This document shows, piece by piece, positions 23,892 through 33,200 of a DNA stretch of 64,000 nt. Numbering within the stretch: position 1 is the stretch's first letter; each line of letters begins with the position of its first letter. A program made the position numbers and the translations under genes. The notes under the pieces were generated by a model. It was not told where the DNA came from. It saw only the letters and a program-made list of their open reading frames with translations, and searched no databases. The DNA is taken from positions 52,230 to 116,229 of the IMG/VR virus record IMGVR_UViG_3300015371_000003; one strand, 5' to 3'. The DNA comes from a virus.

Positions 23892-24559
23892 TCTCGTGCA
23901 TTCTGCCGACGAAGGACCGAGCGGCGTACATCCCACACGCCATCCGTAGCTATCAGTCGCAAACCTACCCCGCCAAAGAACTGATCGTCGTGGATAATGG
24001 GACCGATGCGACGGAGGCGCTGATTCCGCCGGATCCATCGATTCGGTATACCAAGGTGACGGGCACGCTGTCCACCGGAGAAATGCGGAATCTCTGTGTG
24101 AAACAGGCGCAGGGAAAGTTTATCTGTCATTTTGATTCGGATGATTGGAGTGCGCCGGAACGGGTGGCCGATCAAATTACGCGCCTTGGAGTGTTTGGGG
24201 TCGTGACCGGGTACGACTCCATGTTATTTTATGATGAGCGGGATGGGCAGTGCTACCAGTGGTCGTATCCGGCCCCCATCCGTTTTGCCTTGGGTACGTC
24301 GTTGTGCTACCGGAAGGCATGGTGGGATCACCATCCGTTTCATGCGTTGCGGGTGGGGGAGGATGTGCGGTTTTTTATGCAGGCCATCCGCGAAGCCAAT
24401 CGACTGGTTCTGACGGCTCCCGCCAATCACCTGATGGTGGCGCGAGTCCACAATCAGCAGACGAGTCGCAAGACGTTGAATCGCACCAGTTACAAACCCG
24501 TCCCTCCGGTGCATCTCCCCCCGTTGTACCCATGCGATTTAACCTCATCTCCAATCTGA
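23825..24559 (+). CDS. Family 2-type glycosyltransferase
   Basis: 244 residues from ATG 23825. VSCILPTKDRAAYIPHAIRSYQSQ (about residues 22-45) is the GT-A N-terminal signature, followed by ELIVVDNG, MRNLCVKQAQGKFICHFDSDDW with the DxD metal motif near residue 113, and a GEDVRFFMQA acceptor-side motif. It would transfer a nucleotide-sugar-derived residue to phage DNA, virion protein or host glycan. It starts a five-gene modification island set between tail terminator and tail tube. Confidence 0.8.
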   Translation: MVLASATASLAPERPATPVLPVVSCILPTKDRAAYIPHAIRSYQSQTYPAKELIVVDNGTDATEALIPPDPSIRYTKVTGTLSTGEMRNLCVKQAQGKFICHFDSDDWSAPERVADQITRLGVFGVVTGYDSMLFYDERDGQCYQWSYPAPIRFALGTSLCYRKAWWDHHPFHALRVGEDVRFFMQAIREANRLVLTAPANHLMVARVHNQQTSRKTLNRTSYKPVPPVHLPPLYPCDLTSSPI

Positions 24560-25395
24560 CCAACGGGTGCGGGCTGCAACAGGATTACCTGTTGCTGAAG
24601 TCGGCCTTGGAAGCCCGTGGGCATTCGGCGTATGGCATTCAGTTCAATCACAAGCCCTTGCTGGTGAAGCCTGCGGATGTCAATATTTTCTTGGAAGTGG
24701 TGGTGCCTCAGGTGTTTACGGCGGCTCCGAAACAATGGGCCATTCCCAATCCCGAATGGTGGTTTGCCGGGTGGGATGCGAGTCCGTGGGATCGGGTGTT
24801 CGCCAAGACGCACGATTGCGAACGGATTTTTCGGGAGAAGGTTGGGAACCGGTGTGAATATCTGGGGTGGATGGCCCGTGACCTCTACCACGAGGGGATT
24901 CAGCGGGAACGGAAGTTTTTGCATGTGGCCGGGAAATCCCGGTTCAAGAATACTGCGGCAGTGGTGACAGGATGCCGCATGGCGGGTGTGCCGTTGACGG
25001 TCGTAAGTGCCTTTCCTCCCTACACCCGAGTCTCCGATTATACGCTTATCCAATTGATGAATTCTCATTTCTGCCACGTCATGCCTTCGGCCTACGAAGG
25101 GTATGGGCACGTGTTGCATGAGGCGTTGGGGACCGGTCAGATTGTCATTACGACCAATGCCCCACCGATGAATGAAATTACGCCCGCGATCTACGTGCCG
25201 AGTGTGGCGACGACGGCGCATCATTCCGGGTGGTTGCACCGGGTGGACGCTCAAGCTGTCGCCAAGGCGGTGCAGGAAGTTTCGGCGTACTCCGATGACG
25301 AGGTGAAGCAGCAACAGCGTCAGGCCCGAGCGTCGTTTCAGCAGAGTCAACAGGCGTTTGAATACGCCTTGGATCACGTGGTGGGACACGCATGA
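24532..25395 (+). CDS. GT-B glycosyltransferase
   Basis: 287 residues from ATG 24532, overlapping the previous gene by 28 bases. The C-terminal half carries the GT4-type signature PSAYEGYGHVLHEALGTGQIVITTNAPPMNEI around residues 184-215, with the E residues that contact nucleotide sugar. An N-terminal Rossmann-like start (MRFNLISNLTNGCGLQQDY) is visible. The acceptor is unknown. The last 30 residues are Gln-rich and helical. Confidence 0.75.
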   Translation: MRFNLISNLTNGCGLQQDYLLLKSALEARGHSAYGIQFNHKPLLVKPADVNIFLEVVVPQVFTAAPKQWAIPNPEWWFAGWDASPWDRVFAKTHDCERIFREKVGNRCEYLGWMARDLYHEGIQRERKFLHVAGKSRFKNTAAVVTGCRMAGVPLTVVSAFPPYTRVSDYTLIQLMNSHFCHVMPSAYEGYGHVLHEALGTGQIVITTNAPPMNEITPAIYVPSVATTAHHSGWLHRVDAQAVAKAVQEVSAYSDDEVKQQQRQARASFQQSQQAFEYALDHVVGHA

Positions 25396-25943
25396 AGTGG
25401 CAGTGGTCTGGTACGGCTGGACTGGATTTACATGAGGCGTTGCGGGCCGCATGTGCGTTCATCAAACCCGTGAACAGTTATCTGGAAATTGGGGTGGATG
25501 GCGGCGGATCCCTGAACACGGTGCTCTGTGAAGGTCGCCCCGAGCGGATTGTGCTGTGTGATATCTGGGATCCCACTTACTGCGAGCACGGAGACGCCAA
25601 GCCCCGTGTGCTGGAAATCCTTGACTTCTTCGAAGCCACGGCCCGATTTTTGGATGGGGATTCGAAACGGCTCATTCCCACGTTGAAGGAGTCCTTCGAT
25701 CTGGTGACTGTGGATGGGGACCACAGTCCAGAGGGAGCCTATATCGATCTGTGTAACGCATGGCCCCTCGTGAAAGTCGGTGGCATTTTGGTAATGGATG
25801 ACATTCACCATCCGAATTACCCGTGGCTCAAGCAAGTCTGGGAAGGCTGTCTGCAACAGTGGCATCTCCAACAGTGGCGGTTGGAACGCATCATCGAACA
25901 ACACGGGGGCTGTAACGCCGACATGGTGAAGAAGATCGCATGA
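25392..25943 (+). CDS. Class I SAM-dependent methyltransferase
   Basis: 183 residues. SAM motif I is SYLEIGVDGGGSLNTVL (about residues 29-45); VDGDHSPEGAYIDLCNAWPLVKVGGILVMDDI (about 110-140) is typical of the Methyltransf_24 group that often methylates sugars or small molecules in glycan gene clusters. Placed between two glycosyltransferases, it may modify the transferred sugar. It overlaps both neighbours. Confidence 0.75.
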   Translation: MKWQWSGTAGLDLHEALRAACAFIKPVNSYLEIGVDGGGSLNTVLCEGRPERIVLCDIWDPTYCEHGDAKPRVLEILDFFEATARFLDGDSKRLIPTLKESFDLVTVDGDHSPEGAYIDLCNAWPLVKVGGILVMDDIHHPNYPWLKQVWEGCLQQWHLQQWRLERIIEQHGGCNADMVKKIA

Positions 25944-25957
25944 AACTGGAATTGGGG
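25940..25957 (+). pseudogene. 5' fragment of an interrupted methyltransferase gene
   Basis: ATG 25940 overlaps the preceding stop and encodes M-K-L-E-L-G, the expected start of SAM motif I. The frame then runs into foreign sequence and stops after 11 codons. The rest of motif I (CGNHPTPGY) resumes at 26540, past the HNH gene. Confidence 0.65.
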
Positions 25958-25961
25958 CCAA

Positions 25962-26531
25962 ATGGTAGCATTTGAGAATTTAACAGGGCACCGATTTGGC
26001 CGTCTTGTGGTGTTGGGGCGTGCTGGTACTGATAAGAACGCTTTTGTTCTTTGGAAATGCCGGTGCGATTGCGGGAAGGTGGTGGATCGTGTTAGGACTC
26101 CCGGCTTAAAGAAGGGCAAAGCTAAAAGTTGTGGGTGCCTGAATAGGGAGAGAGTGCGAGCATTACACGCAAAGAACGCCAACGAAATGTCAGCTTTGCG
26201 TAGGTTGTATTACGAGACGGGAGCCTCCGCACGCCAGAGGGAGCTTAGTTTTACACTAACCCTTGAAGTTTTTATTGAGTTGGTAAAGTCTGATTGTGTT
26301 TATTGTGGAGCACCACCATCGAGAGTATTCAGACGAACGAATAAGGGTGGAATGAAGGCCCATTCGTTATGTGTGGTGAACGGGATCGATAGACGAGACA
26401 ATCAGTATGGATATGAAACGCTCAATTGCGTGACTGCCTGCGAGCTTTGCAATCGAGCCAAGTCTGCGATGGGGGAAGTTGAATTCGTGGCTTGGATTGA
26501 TAGATTGGCGAGGCACCGAAAATTCGATTAG
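25962..26531 (+). CDS. HNH homing endonuclease inserted in a methyltransferase gene
   Basis: 189 residues. The N-terminus (NLTGHRFGRLVVL...WKCRCDCGK...KSCGCLN) is a Cys-rich DNA-binding module seen in phage homing nucleases. The HNH nuclease follows: CVYCGAPPS near 110-118, NGIDRRDNQYGYETLNC near 142-158 and CELCNRAKS. It is more AT-rich and uses different codons from its neighbours, which points to recent transfer. It fills almost all of the gap between two parts of a methyltransferase frame, leaving no room for a self-splicing intron. It probably cleaves the intact allele in competing phages. Confidence 0.85.
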   Translation: MVAFENLTGHRFGRLVVLGRAGTDKNAFVLWKCRCDCGKVVDRVRTPGLKKGKAKSCGCLNRERVRALHAKNANEMSALRRLYYETGASARQRELSFTLTLEVFIELVKSDCVYCGAPPSRVFRRTNKGGMKAHSLCVVNGIDRRDNQYGYETLNCVTACELCNRAKSAMGEVEFVAWIDRLARHRKFD

Positions 26532-26983
26532 AACTTGGTTGCGGAAACCACCCGACACCGGGCTACCTGCATCATGATCGGTGGGTGCATTCACCGCACA
26601 TCGATATTGCCTTTGATCTAGATACGTTTCCGTGGCCCGTCGAGGACGGGTCCGTCGAAATGCTCCTTGCCACAGACGTGTTCGAACATCTCAAGTGCGA
26701 CGTGCAGACATGGTTGGATGAGTGCTGGCGAATTCTCAGACGACAAGGCGTGCTGAGCATGCGCCTCCCTGCGTATGACAACCCGTATAGCTGGCGGGAT
26801 CCCACGCACCAACGGGTGTTTCATCAGGAATCGTTTCTTTACTGGTGCCCCCAAGCGGAGGGCACAGTATGGAAGGATTTTGGGCGCTACTACTTCGGTC
26901 CTGCGTATCAGAAGTGGTGGCGGCAGCAGTCCGTGATTCGTGAAGTCAAAGACTGGCGTTTTACGCTATGCAAGATGTCGTAA
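26522..26983 (+). pseudogene. 3' part of the interrupted methyltransferase
   Basis: From 26525 the frame reads R-L-E-L-G-C-G-N-H-P-T-P-G-Y, a full SAM motif I, followed by IDIAFDLDTFPW, DVFEHL and a C-terminal methyltransferase region. No normal start precedes motif I in frame: a TAG lies at 26501. The first good start is GTG 26585, which would give 132 residues lacking motif I. Either the gene is dead, it starts at an ATT such as 26504 or 26522, or an unusual mechanism joins it to the 5' fragment. The 3' end overlaps the next glycosyltransferase. Confidence 0.6.
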
Positions 26984-27729
26984 TCATCCCTACGTATGAC
27001 CGGCCTGAACTGTTGTGGCTTTGTCTGGATTACCTGTCTAAGTGTCCTGATAGCGTGCATGTGCCGATTCGGATTTACGTGGATGCTCATATCGGACAGC
27101 CGCCCCCGCCACGAGAGGATATTACGGCGGTGGTTGAGAAGTTTCCCACGCTCTCCATCCAAGTGGCCTATCGCGCCTCCCATCCCTACCCCGGCAACAG
27201 TCATAACGTCCTGATGGCCTACAAGGATGCCTACGAATCGGAAGCGTCCTACGTCTTTCTCGTGGAAGACGATGTGCTAATTCATCCGCAGTTTTTTACG
27301 TGGCACCGGTATGTGCAGAACGGGAGTAAAGCCATCGGGTGCAGTATTGCGGTGACGAATCCGGGGCATGGCGCGTATGCGTCGTTGGGCGTGTGTTTCA
27401 AGCGGGAGCGGCTTCAACTGGTGATGCCCCACTGCAAAGCCGCCTATTTTCAGGATATGCGGGGGTATTGTCGTGCCCATTTCCCACCCTCACGGTTTGA
27501 CTGTGAACAGGATGGGTTATTCGCACGAGTGCTGGCAGGCCATCCGGTCGTGTGGGCAGGCACCCCCTACGCACAGCATGTGGGATGGTACGGGTATCAC
27601 CGTCCGAGAAGTGTCCGACCACAGGGCACCTTAGAAGATCGCTATTTTCAAGTGAAGCAGGCGTTGCGAACCACGCAATCCATCCGGAAAGTCTCGCGTG
27701 ATTTCAGGGATATCCAACCGTTGACGTAA
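26968..27729 (+). CDS. Glycosyltransferase-like protein (GT-A)
   Basis: 253 residues. VVIIPTYDRPELLWLCLDYL (residues 4-23) is the GT-A entry signature, and FLVEDDVLIHPQFF near residues 92-105 provides an EDD metal-binding motif. The rest, including CEQDGLFARVL, resembles GT2-like proteins in phage and bacterial glycan loci. Last gene of the modification island; a new promoter follows. Confidence 0.75.
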   Translation: MQDVVIIPTYDRPELLWLCLDYLSKCPDSVHVPIRIYVDAHIGQPPPPREDITAVVEKFPTLSIQVAYRASHPYPGNSHNVLMAYKDAYESEASYVFLVEDDVLIHPQFFTWHRYVQNGSKAIGCSIAVTNPGHGAYASLGVCFKRERLQLVMPHCKAAYFQDMRGYCRAHFPPSRFDCEQDGLFARVLAGHPVVWAGTPYAQHVGWYGYHRPRSVRPQGTLEDRYFQVKQALRTTQSIRKVSRDFRDIQPLT

Positions 27730-27739
27730 CCTCAACCGC

Positions 27740-27753
27740 TGCAACCAATTGCA
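27740..27753. repeat. 14-bp palindrome copy 10
   Basis: TGCAACCAATTGCA, intergenic, 11 bp upstream of the tail promoter -35. Confidence 0.75.
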
Positions 27754-27764
27754 CGAAAAGTCCG

Positions 27765-27793
27765 TTGACTTTGGGGGGTGGCCCCCTTACAGT
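27765..27793 (+). promoter_or_regulatory. Candidate promoter for the tail genes
   Basis: TTGACT (27765-27770), 17-bp spacer, TACAGT (27788-27793). The spacer contains GGGGG-TGG-CCCCC, a second case here of an inverted repeat between -35 and -10. Copy 10 of the 14-bp palindrome ends 11 bp upstream of the -35. Confidence 0.55.
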
Positions 27794-27838
27794 ATCTGTT
27801 GCAGCCGAATAGGTTGCCCCTATCAAGGAGTCATTGCT

Positions 27839-28666
27839 ATGGGGATGGTAAATGTACGAAACTTGGGGTTTGGTGGATCAGGGATTCCTGACACTTTGCC
27901 TCAGGCGATTGCCGAACTACAGGGCATGAGACAATCCGTCGTGAACGGGGCGGCGGCTGGCACCGTCATCGTGGTGCCGGGAATGGACCCCGAGGACAGC
28001 GTGGGAGCGGTGGTGGATCTGACTACGCCCGCCACGATTGATCCGGCTACGGTCACTGTGGCGGAGAGGAATGCCTCTGCCACGATCACGGCGCTTACCA
28101 CTGCCGCCGATGGCGACAAGGTGATCGTCAACGGCAAGACGTACACGATCAAAGATGTGGTCGTGAACACCAGCTATAACGCGCCCCCCTTCGTGGTGCC
28201 GGTGGACATTACGCCGAGCGGCAACGACGCGGAGATTCTGGCGGATCGTCTCGCCAAGGCCATCATGTCCGGGGACAGCACCCTGACCACTTCCGTGGGA
28301 CCGAATGCGGCGTCTCCGCCCGCCCGTGTGGTGGTCACTGTGAAGGTGCGGCAACCCGGCACCGCAGGCAACTCGTACACCCTGTCCGAAGTCGGCAGTG
28401 CCGTGACCGTCTCAGGTGCGAATTTCACCGGAGGTGTGGCGGCGGCATCGGCTGGTTTTTCCAGCAGCGTCAACACGTCGGGCAAGAAACTGCTGGTGAC
28501 GTGGTACGACCGTCATCCGGGTGCTGCCACGGCTCCGCTGATGGTGGAGTCGGAGGACATCGCATCTCCGCCCGAAGGTGACGATCTTCAGTCGCCGCCG
28601 GAGCCGAACACTCACGCGAATCTGCACATGCCGGATTCGCCTAACAAGAAGCCCGTCAGGAAGTAA
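27839..28666 (+). CDS. Virion or tail-associated beta-rich protein
   Basis: 275 residues from ATG 27839 after AAGGAG. The first 45 residues resemble a structural N-terminus with Gly-rich loops. A domain at about 70-200 (DGDKVIVNGKTYTIKDV ... AEILADRLAKAIMSGD) matches modules I recall in phage tail and decoration proteins. The C-terminal 60 residues are Pro/Ser-rich. First gene after the promoter and just before the tail tube, so a tail role is likely. It lacks features of a contractile sheath. Confidence 0.55.
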   Translation: MGMVNVRNLGFGGSGIPDTLPQAIAELQGMRQSVVNGAAAGTVIVVPGMDPEDSVGAVVDLTTPATIDPATVTVAERNASATITALTTAADGDKVIVNGKTYTIKDVVVNTSYNAPPFVVPVDITPSGNDAEILADRLAKAIMSGDSTLTTSVGPNAASPPARVVVTVKVRQPGTAGNSYTLSEVGSAVTVSGANFTGGVAAASAGFSSSVNTSGKKLLVTWYDRHPGAATAPLMVESEDIASPPEGDDLQSPPEPNTHANLHMPDSPNKKPVRK

Positions 28667-28692
28667 ACTGGCCGTAGCTAAGGAGAATCAGC

Positions 28693-29526
28693 ATGAGCAC
28701 TTTTGATGCGGCCAACTGGTACTTCAGCGGCCAAGGGGTGATCATGATCGGGCGTCGTGACCCGATCACGGGCAACCCGATTGGGCTGAGGCCAGTGGGC
28801 AACTGCCCGGAGATGCGCTTGACGGTCGCTACCACCGTCGTCAACCACAAAGGTTCGCAGGATGGACAGCGGGCCACCGATGCTCGACTGCAAACCGAAG
28901 TCAACGTGACGGCCTCGTTCACGTGCGAGAACTGGAATGCCCGGAACCTTGCGGAAGCCACTCGTGGGTCCGATACGCTGATCCCGGCAGGGTCCGTGGT
29001 CAACGAAGCGGCCAAGGCGTTCCCCGGACTGGTGACGGCCCTCCGGTACATCAAGGTCAACGGTGTCGTGGTCAAGAAGGGCGCGACCACCCTGACCAAG
29101 TACACCGATGGCACCGTGCCGTGGGATTACAAGCTGAATCCCGAGGCCGGTTCCATCATGTTCAACGACGGGGATCTGATGGACTTCGCGGGGTTCGTGC
29201 CCTCGTCGCCGCCGGATCCTGATGGGGATGATCTGACGGTGAGCTATTCGTACGAGGAACAGTACCTCGTCTCGTCTCTCACCCGTCCGATCACCGACAA
29301 CTGGCTCCGCTTCGAGGGTCTGAACACCATCGAGGAGAACAGCCCGGTCATCGTGGACGTGTTCCGCTTCTCCAACGATCCGCTCAAGGAACTGGCGCTC
29401 CTGTCCGATACCTTCGGGCAGTTTGTCATCGAGGGATCGGTGCTGAAGGACGACACGCGGCTGAGCGGCAGCAACTATTTCAGCATCAAGAAGCTGAAGG
29501 CACAGCCTGACAATCTCGTCAACTAA
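28693..29526 (+). CDS. Major tail tube protein
   Basis: 277 residues after AAGGAG. Beta-rich throughout, with the pattern of siphovirus tube proteins: an early strand pair, TASFTCENWNARNLAEAT, and a C-terminal VIVDVFRFSNDPLKELALL...FVIEGSVLKD segment. It directly precedes the overlapping chaperone pair and tape measure, the invariant order for tail genes. Stop is followed by a strong hairpin that may adjust expression of downstream genes. No sheath gene accompanies it. Confidence 0.8.
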   Translation: MSTFDAANWYFSGQGVIMIGRRDPITGNPIGLRPVGNCPEMRLTVATTVVNHKGSQDGQRATDARLQTEVNVTASFTCENWNARNLAEATRGSDTLIPAGSVVNEAAKAFPGLVTALRYIKVNGVVVKKGATTLTKYTDGTVPWDYKLNPEAGSIMFNDGDLMDFAGFVPSSPPDPDGDDLTVSYSYEEQYLVSSLTRPITDNWLRFEGLNTIEENSPVIVDVFRFSNDPLKELALLSDTFGQFVIEGSVLKDDTRLSGSNYFSIKKLKAQPDNLVN

Positions 29527-29544
29527 CGCCGCATCGTGATCGGG

Positions 29545-29572
29545 GGTGACTCCTCAATGGTGGGGAGTCACC
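29545..29572 (+). terminator. 9-bp hairpin after the tail tube gene, weak terminator or attenuator
   Basis: GGTGACTCC/GGAGTCACC is a perfect 9-bp stem with a 10-nt loop but only two T follow. It could reduce read-through or protect the 3' end of the tail tube message. Full termination is unlikely because chaperone and tape measure genes follow without a visible promoter. Confidence 0.6.
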
Positions 29573-29605
29573 TTCCGTGTCGAGGCCAGAAGACAAGGAG
29601 TGGAT

Positions 29606-30070
29606 ATGGCCCCCAAGCAAGTTGTCAAAATAACGGACCTCGCACAACTTAGCCGTCCTGTTGACATTTCCGACGACAAACAAATCATGGTCCGCGCTCT
29701 CAATTTGCGCGAGATGGTGACGTTGTTTGTGGATTCACGGGATGTGTTCCTTCCGCTGTATGCCGCAGGCGTCGAAGGACGCATGAACCCGGATGATTTA
29801 GCGCCGTTTCTGCTGTCCGCCCCACAGGTAGTCGCCCAGATCATTGCGATGGCCGGGGATGAACCGGAATCGGCCTCCACTGTTGAAAAACTCATGCCTG
29901 CTACGTCGCAATTGATTGCATTGTCGGAGATTTGGCGAGCGTCGGTACCGGATCAAAAAAAAGCGAAGCAACTGTTATCCGAGGTGACGGCGCTAGTGCA
30001 AAAGCTATCCGAAAAAGGCGAAAACTTACTCCAGAAGACGCCTTCTCTCATGGACTCGCCGCCTCTGTAG
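29606..30070 (+). CDS. Tail assembly chaperone, zero-frame product (gpG-like)
   Basis: 154 residues from ATG 29606 after AAGGAG. Helical protein with ALNLREMVTLFVDSRDVFLPLYAA and an acidic middle, lying between tail tube and tape measure, where siphoviruses encode the G/GT chaperones that coat the tape measure during tail assembly. An A8 run at 29955-29962 lets a fraction of ribosomes slip into the -1 frame. The zero-frame product continues about 36 residues beyond the slip. Confidence 0.8.
   Translation: MAPKQVVKITDLAQLSRPVDISDDKQIMVRALNLREMVTLFVDSRDVFLPLYAAGVEGRMNPDDLAPFLLSAPQVVAQIIAMAGDEPESASTVEKLMPATSQLIALSEIWRASVPDQKKAKQLLSEVTALVQKLSEKGENLLQKTPSLMDSPPL
29907..29920. repeat. 14-bp palindrome copy 11
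   Basis: CGCAATTGATTGCA inside the tail chaperone gene, 35 bp before the slippery site (S-Q-L-I-A). Confidence 0.6.
29956..29962 (+). promoter_or_regulatory. Slippery heptamer A-AAA-AAA for -1 frameshifting
   Basis: In the zero frame the codons are CAA AAA AAA GCG, so the heptamer A-AAA-AAA is correctly phased for tandem -1 slippage. The -1 frame is then open to 30267. Confidence 0.8.
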
Positions 30071-30267
30071 AGGTGTTGGTCGCCAATGGGCATCGTCCTG
30101 CGGAAGTCTGGGGTTATAGTTTGCGGGTCATTGATGCCTATATCGAATTGATTGCTCAACGTCTTCAGCACGAGTTGCATGATCTGACCGTGGCAGTTCG
30201 ACACTCTCAAGGAACGGACGCAAAGGTGTTTCGTCAATTTTTAGAGAGTTTGCAGGGAGACGAGTAA
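29962..30267 (+). CDS. -1 frame extension of the tail chaperone (gpT-like)
   Basis: The -1 frame from the slippery site is open for 101 codons and ends at TAA 30265-30267, overlapping the tape measure start. After a basic linker (RKRRKL) it reads PEDAFSHGLAASVEVL and VWGYSLRVIDAYIEL, a helical domain like the T part of GT proteins. It lacks a convincing independent start, so it should be made as a fusion of about 220 residues. The recurrence of G/GT frameshifting in siphoviruses is established; the exact site is read from this sequence. Confidence 0.75.
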   Translation, partial: SEATVIRGDGASAKAIRKRRKLTPEDAFSHGLAASVEVLVANGHRPAEVWGYSLRVIDAYIELIAQRLQHELHDLTVAVRHSQGTDAKVFRQFLESLQGDE

Positions 30268-33200
30268 TGCCCCCGACCTCCGCCGCGATGGAACTGAAAG
30301 TCCTGATCAGCGTGCTTCAGAGCGGCAATGCGCTGAAGACGCTACTCGGGCAGGTCAATCAGCTATCGTCGGCGCTGACCACTCTCCAATCGAAAAGTAA
30401 TGGGGCACAGCCTCCCGGTATTCCTCCGACACTCAAGCCCCGTGCTGATGAAGCTACCAAGTCCCTGCTGAATATTGAAGGCGCGGCGAATAAGGTTACG
30501 AATGCTCTCAAGTTTATGGTCGGGGGGTTTCTGGCCCTTGAGAGCGTACGGTTCGTGAAAGATTTGGCGGATGCGGCGGCGAGAGCGGAGGTGTTGCAAA
30601 CTGTTCTGCATGTGGTGGGGAACAACGCCGGGTACATGCGAACGGAATTGGATGCTGCTGACAAAGCGGTCCAGAAGCTCGGAATCACGGCGTCGGCATC
30701 TCGTCAGGCGTTGACCCAAGCGATTCAAGCCGGGATCCCCCTTGCCGATGTGACCAAGTTGGCGCGGGCGGCTCAGGATACGGCGGTCATTCTCGGGACG
30801 AATTCATCAGAAGCCTTCCAGCGGCTTGTGACAGCGGTGCAGACCAGTAACACCCTGATGCTTCGGCATATGGGGATTACGGTGCAAGCGCAAGCTGCGT
30901 ACGACCGGTTTGCCTTATCGATTGGAAAGACCGCGAGTCAGTTGACCGCTCACGAGCGAGTGCTGGCGTTTTCGAACGCCACATTGCGGGAGGCCGCGAA
31001 ACTCCAAGGCACGTACGAAGCCGCAATGGGGAATGTCGGTAAGCAACTGACTTCTCTGGATCGGTTGCAAGAAAACCTCAAGGTATCGTTGGGCGCGGGA
31101 CTGTTGCCTGCGTATTCAGCGTTAGTCGAGGAACTATCGGAATTTCTGAAGTATCTGGGCCTGACCACTGACGAAATGGGTGGGCAGACCAAAGCCGCAC
31201 GGGATCTTGGAGCGACCATCAAAGATTTGGCCCATAGTTTTTTTGAAATTGGGAAATTTTTGATTGAGCACAAGGGTGTGGTGTTGGGGGTGATCGAAGC
31301 CTACTTCGTCTTCACTCGTGTGCTTCCGTGGATACGAAGTTTGGTTGCTGCGCTGCCCGCGTTAGAAGCCGCTATAGCCGGAGTAGCGGGCGGCGGAGCC
31401 GGTCTGGTCGCGGCCTTAGGCGGATGGCCCGTCATTATTGCCGGAGTGATTGCCATTCTTGTTGCACTGGCGGCTCAATTCCCCACAGTCCGGGCGGGAT
31501 TGCTCAGCGTGTGGTATGCCTTCTTGACGGTGCTGACCGTCATTGGGGCTGTGGCGAAAGCCATCTTCGGGCTGATTCCCCTGTTGAATACGCTGAATGA
31601 TGTGTTGATCCATCCGTGGAGAGCCGCTGATTTGGCAGCGGCATGGAAACAATGGGAGGACACCGCGAAGCAGTCGATGGACGAGGTGGTGGCTTATGCC
31701 AAAAAAACACAGGAGCAAGTTGGTAAAGCCTTAACTCCTGAAACACCAGAACAGGCGGCAGCACGAGAAAAACAGGCCAGAGAAGACGACATTGCCAAGG
31801 GCCGCGTCGAAATTGCCAAACTCATGGCGCAGGAGGCGGATGCGAAAGAGCGATTGGAGAAGGCCCAAACGCTTGGGGGAGGAAGTAAAGTCACGGATCT
31901 TGAGGAGGCGCTGAAACGAGTCCGAGAGGAACTAGGCAAAGCGCAAGCGGCCCAAGACAAACTGTATGGGGCGGGCGGGTATTCCCCCGAAAGTATCGAG
32001 CGGGAAAAGAAGATGGTGGCGGTGCTGGCTGAAGAACAGAAAGCCCGCTATGACATGGAAGGGATTGAGGAAGCCAGATCCAAGAGTCGATTTACCTACG
32101 GGGCGGAAGGGGAGTTGAGTCGAAGTTTTGGCTTACAGATCGGGCAATATAGCGAATTGCTGAATGGGTACGTCAATAAAACGAAAGATGCCAATGTTAC
32201 GACCGCTGAACTGACTACCAATCTCGAAGAAGCTGGTAAAGCGGCCCAAACTGCGGGCGATTTGAAGCTGCTGACAGCGGCGGTGAATGACCTTCTGAAA
32301 AGTAACAAAGAACTGTCCGCCGAAGAACGTTCGCGTGTCCGGTCAGCCCTGACAACAGGGCGTTTGCAAGTGGAGCAGGCAACGCTGGCCCGAACAAATG
32401 AAATTTTCCAACGTCAACAAGCCTTGCGGAATGAAGCCAACAAGCAGACTGATCAGCAGCTACAGCTTGAGTTGACGCAGTTACAGACTCATAACGCTCA
32501 GACACAGGCTCTCGAAGATCAGGCGTACGCCCGTGGAGCCATTTCCCTCCAAGATTATTACGATCATCGTGCGGCCATCATTGAGGCGGAATACCAGAAA
32601 CAAAAACAAGTTGCAGAGACAGACTTACAGCAAGCGATTACGAGGCCCGTGCGAAACGTGCAGGAGGAAGCTGCTCGGGCTACAGAGGTTCAAGCGGCCC
32701 GGAATCGTTTGGCAAAATTGGAAGACGATACCGAGGGGAAGCGGCAAGAGAACCGGATCAAACGGGATCAGGAACGTACGTCGATTAACAACGAGATTCT
32801 GGATATTCAGCGGGAAATTGCGGAATACGAGGGAGACGAAGCGACCGTTCTTGAAGTCCTGAATGCGAAGTATCAGGACCGATTAAATAGGCTCAAGGAT
32901 TCAAAACCGGAAGCTCGGGAATTGCTACGGATTCAACAGACCATCGAAGAATTTGATATTGCCCGAGAGAATCGTGAAAAAAGGGCACAACCCATCTTTG
33001 ATGAGTTGGCGGCTCGGAAACAGACGCTGGATCTGGAGCAGAAGCAAGCCGATCTTGAGAAAATTCGTGTGGATGCGCTGGAGAAGTCTGGGAATCTGAC
33101 GGCGACTCAAGCCGCCCGTGCTCGCAATCAATTGCTGCAACAACAGGAACAGCGGGTCTACCAGCAGGGGTTGAACGAAGCCAATAAACTCCGGCAGACG

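Noticed and set aside
27839-29526. Contractile tail sheath gene
   Set aside because: Neither product has sheath length or motifs, and the downstream order with a long tape measure and no baseplate wedge set is siphovirus-like.
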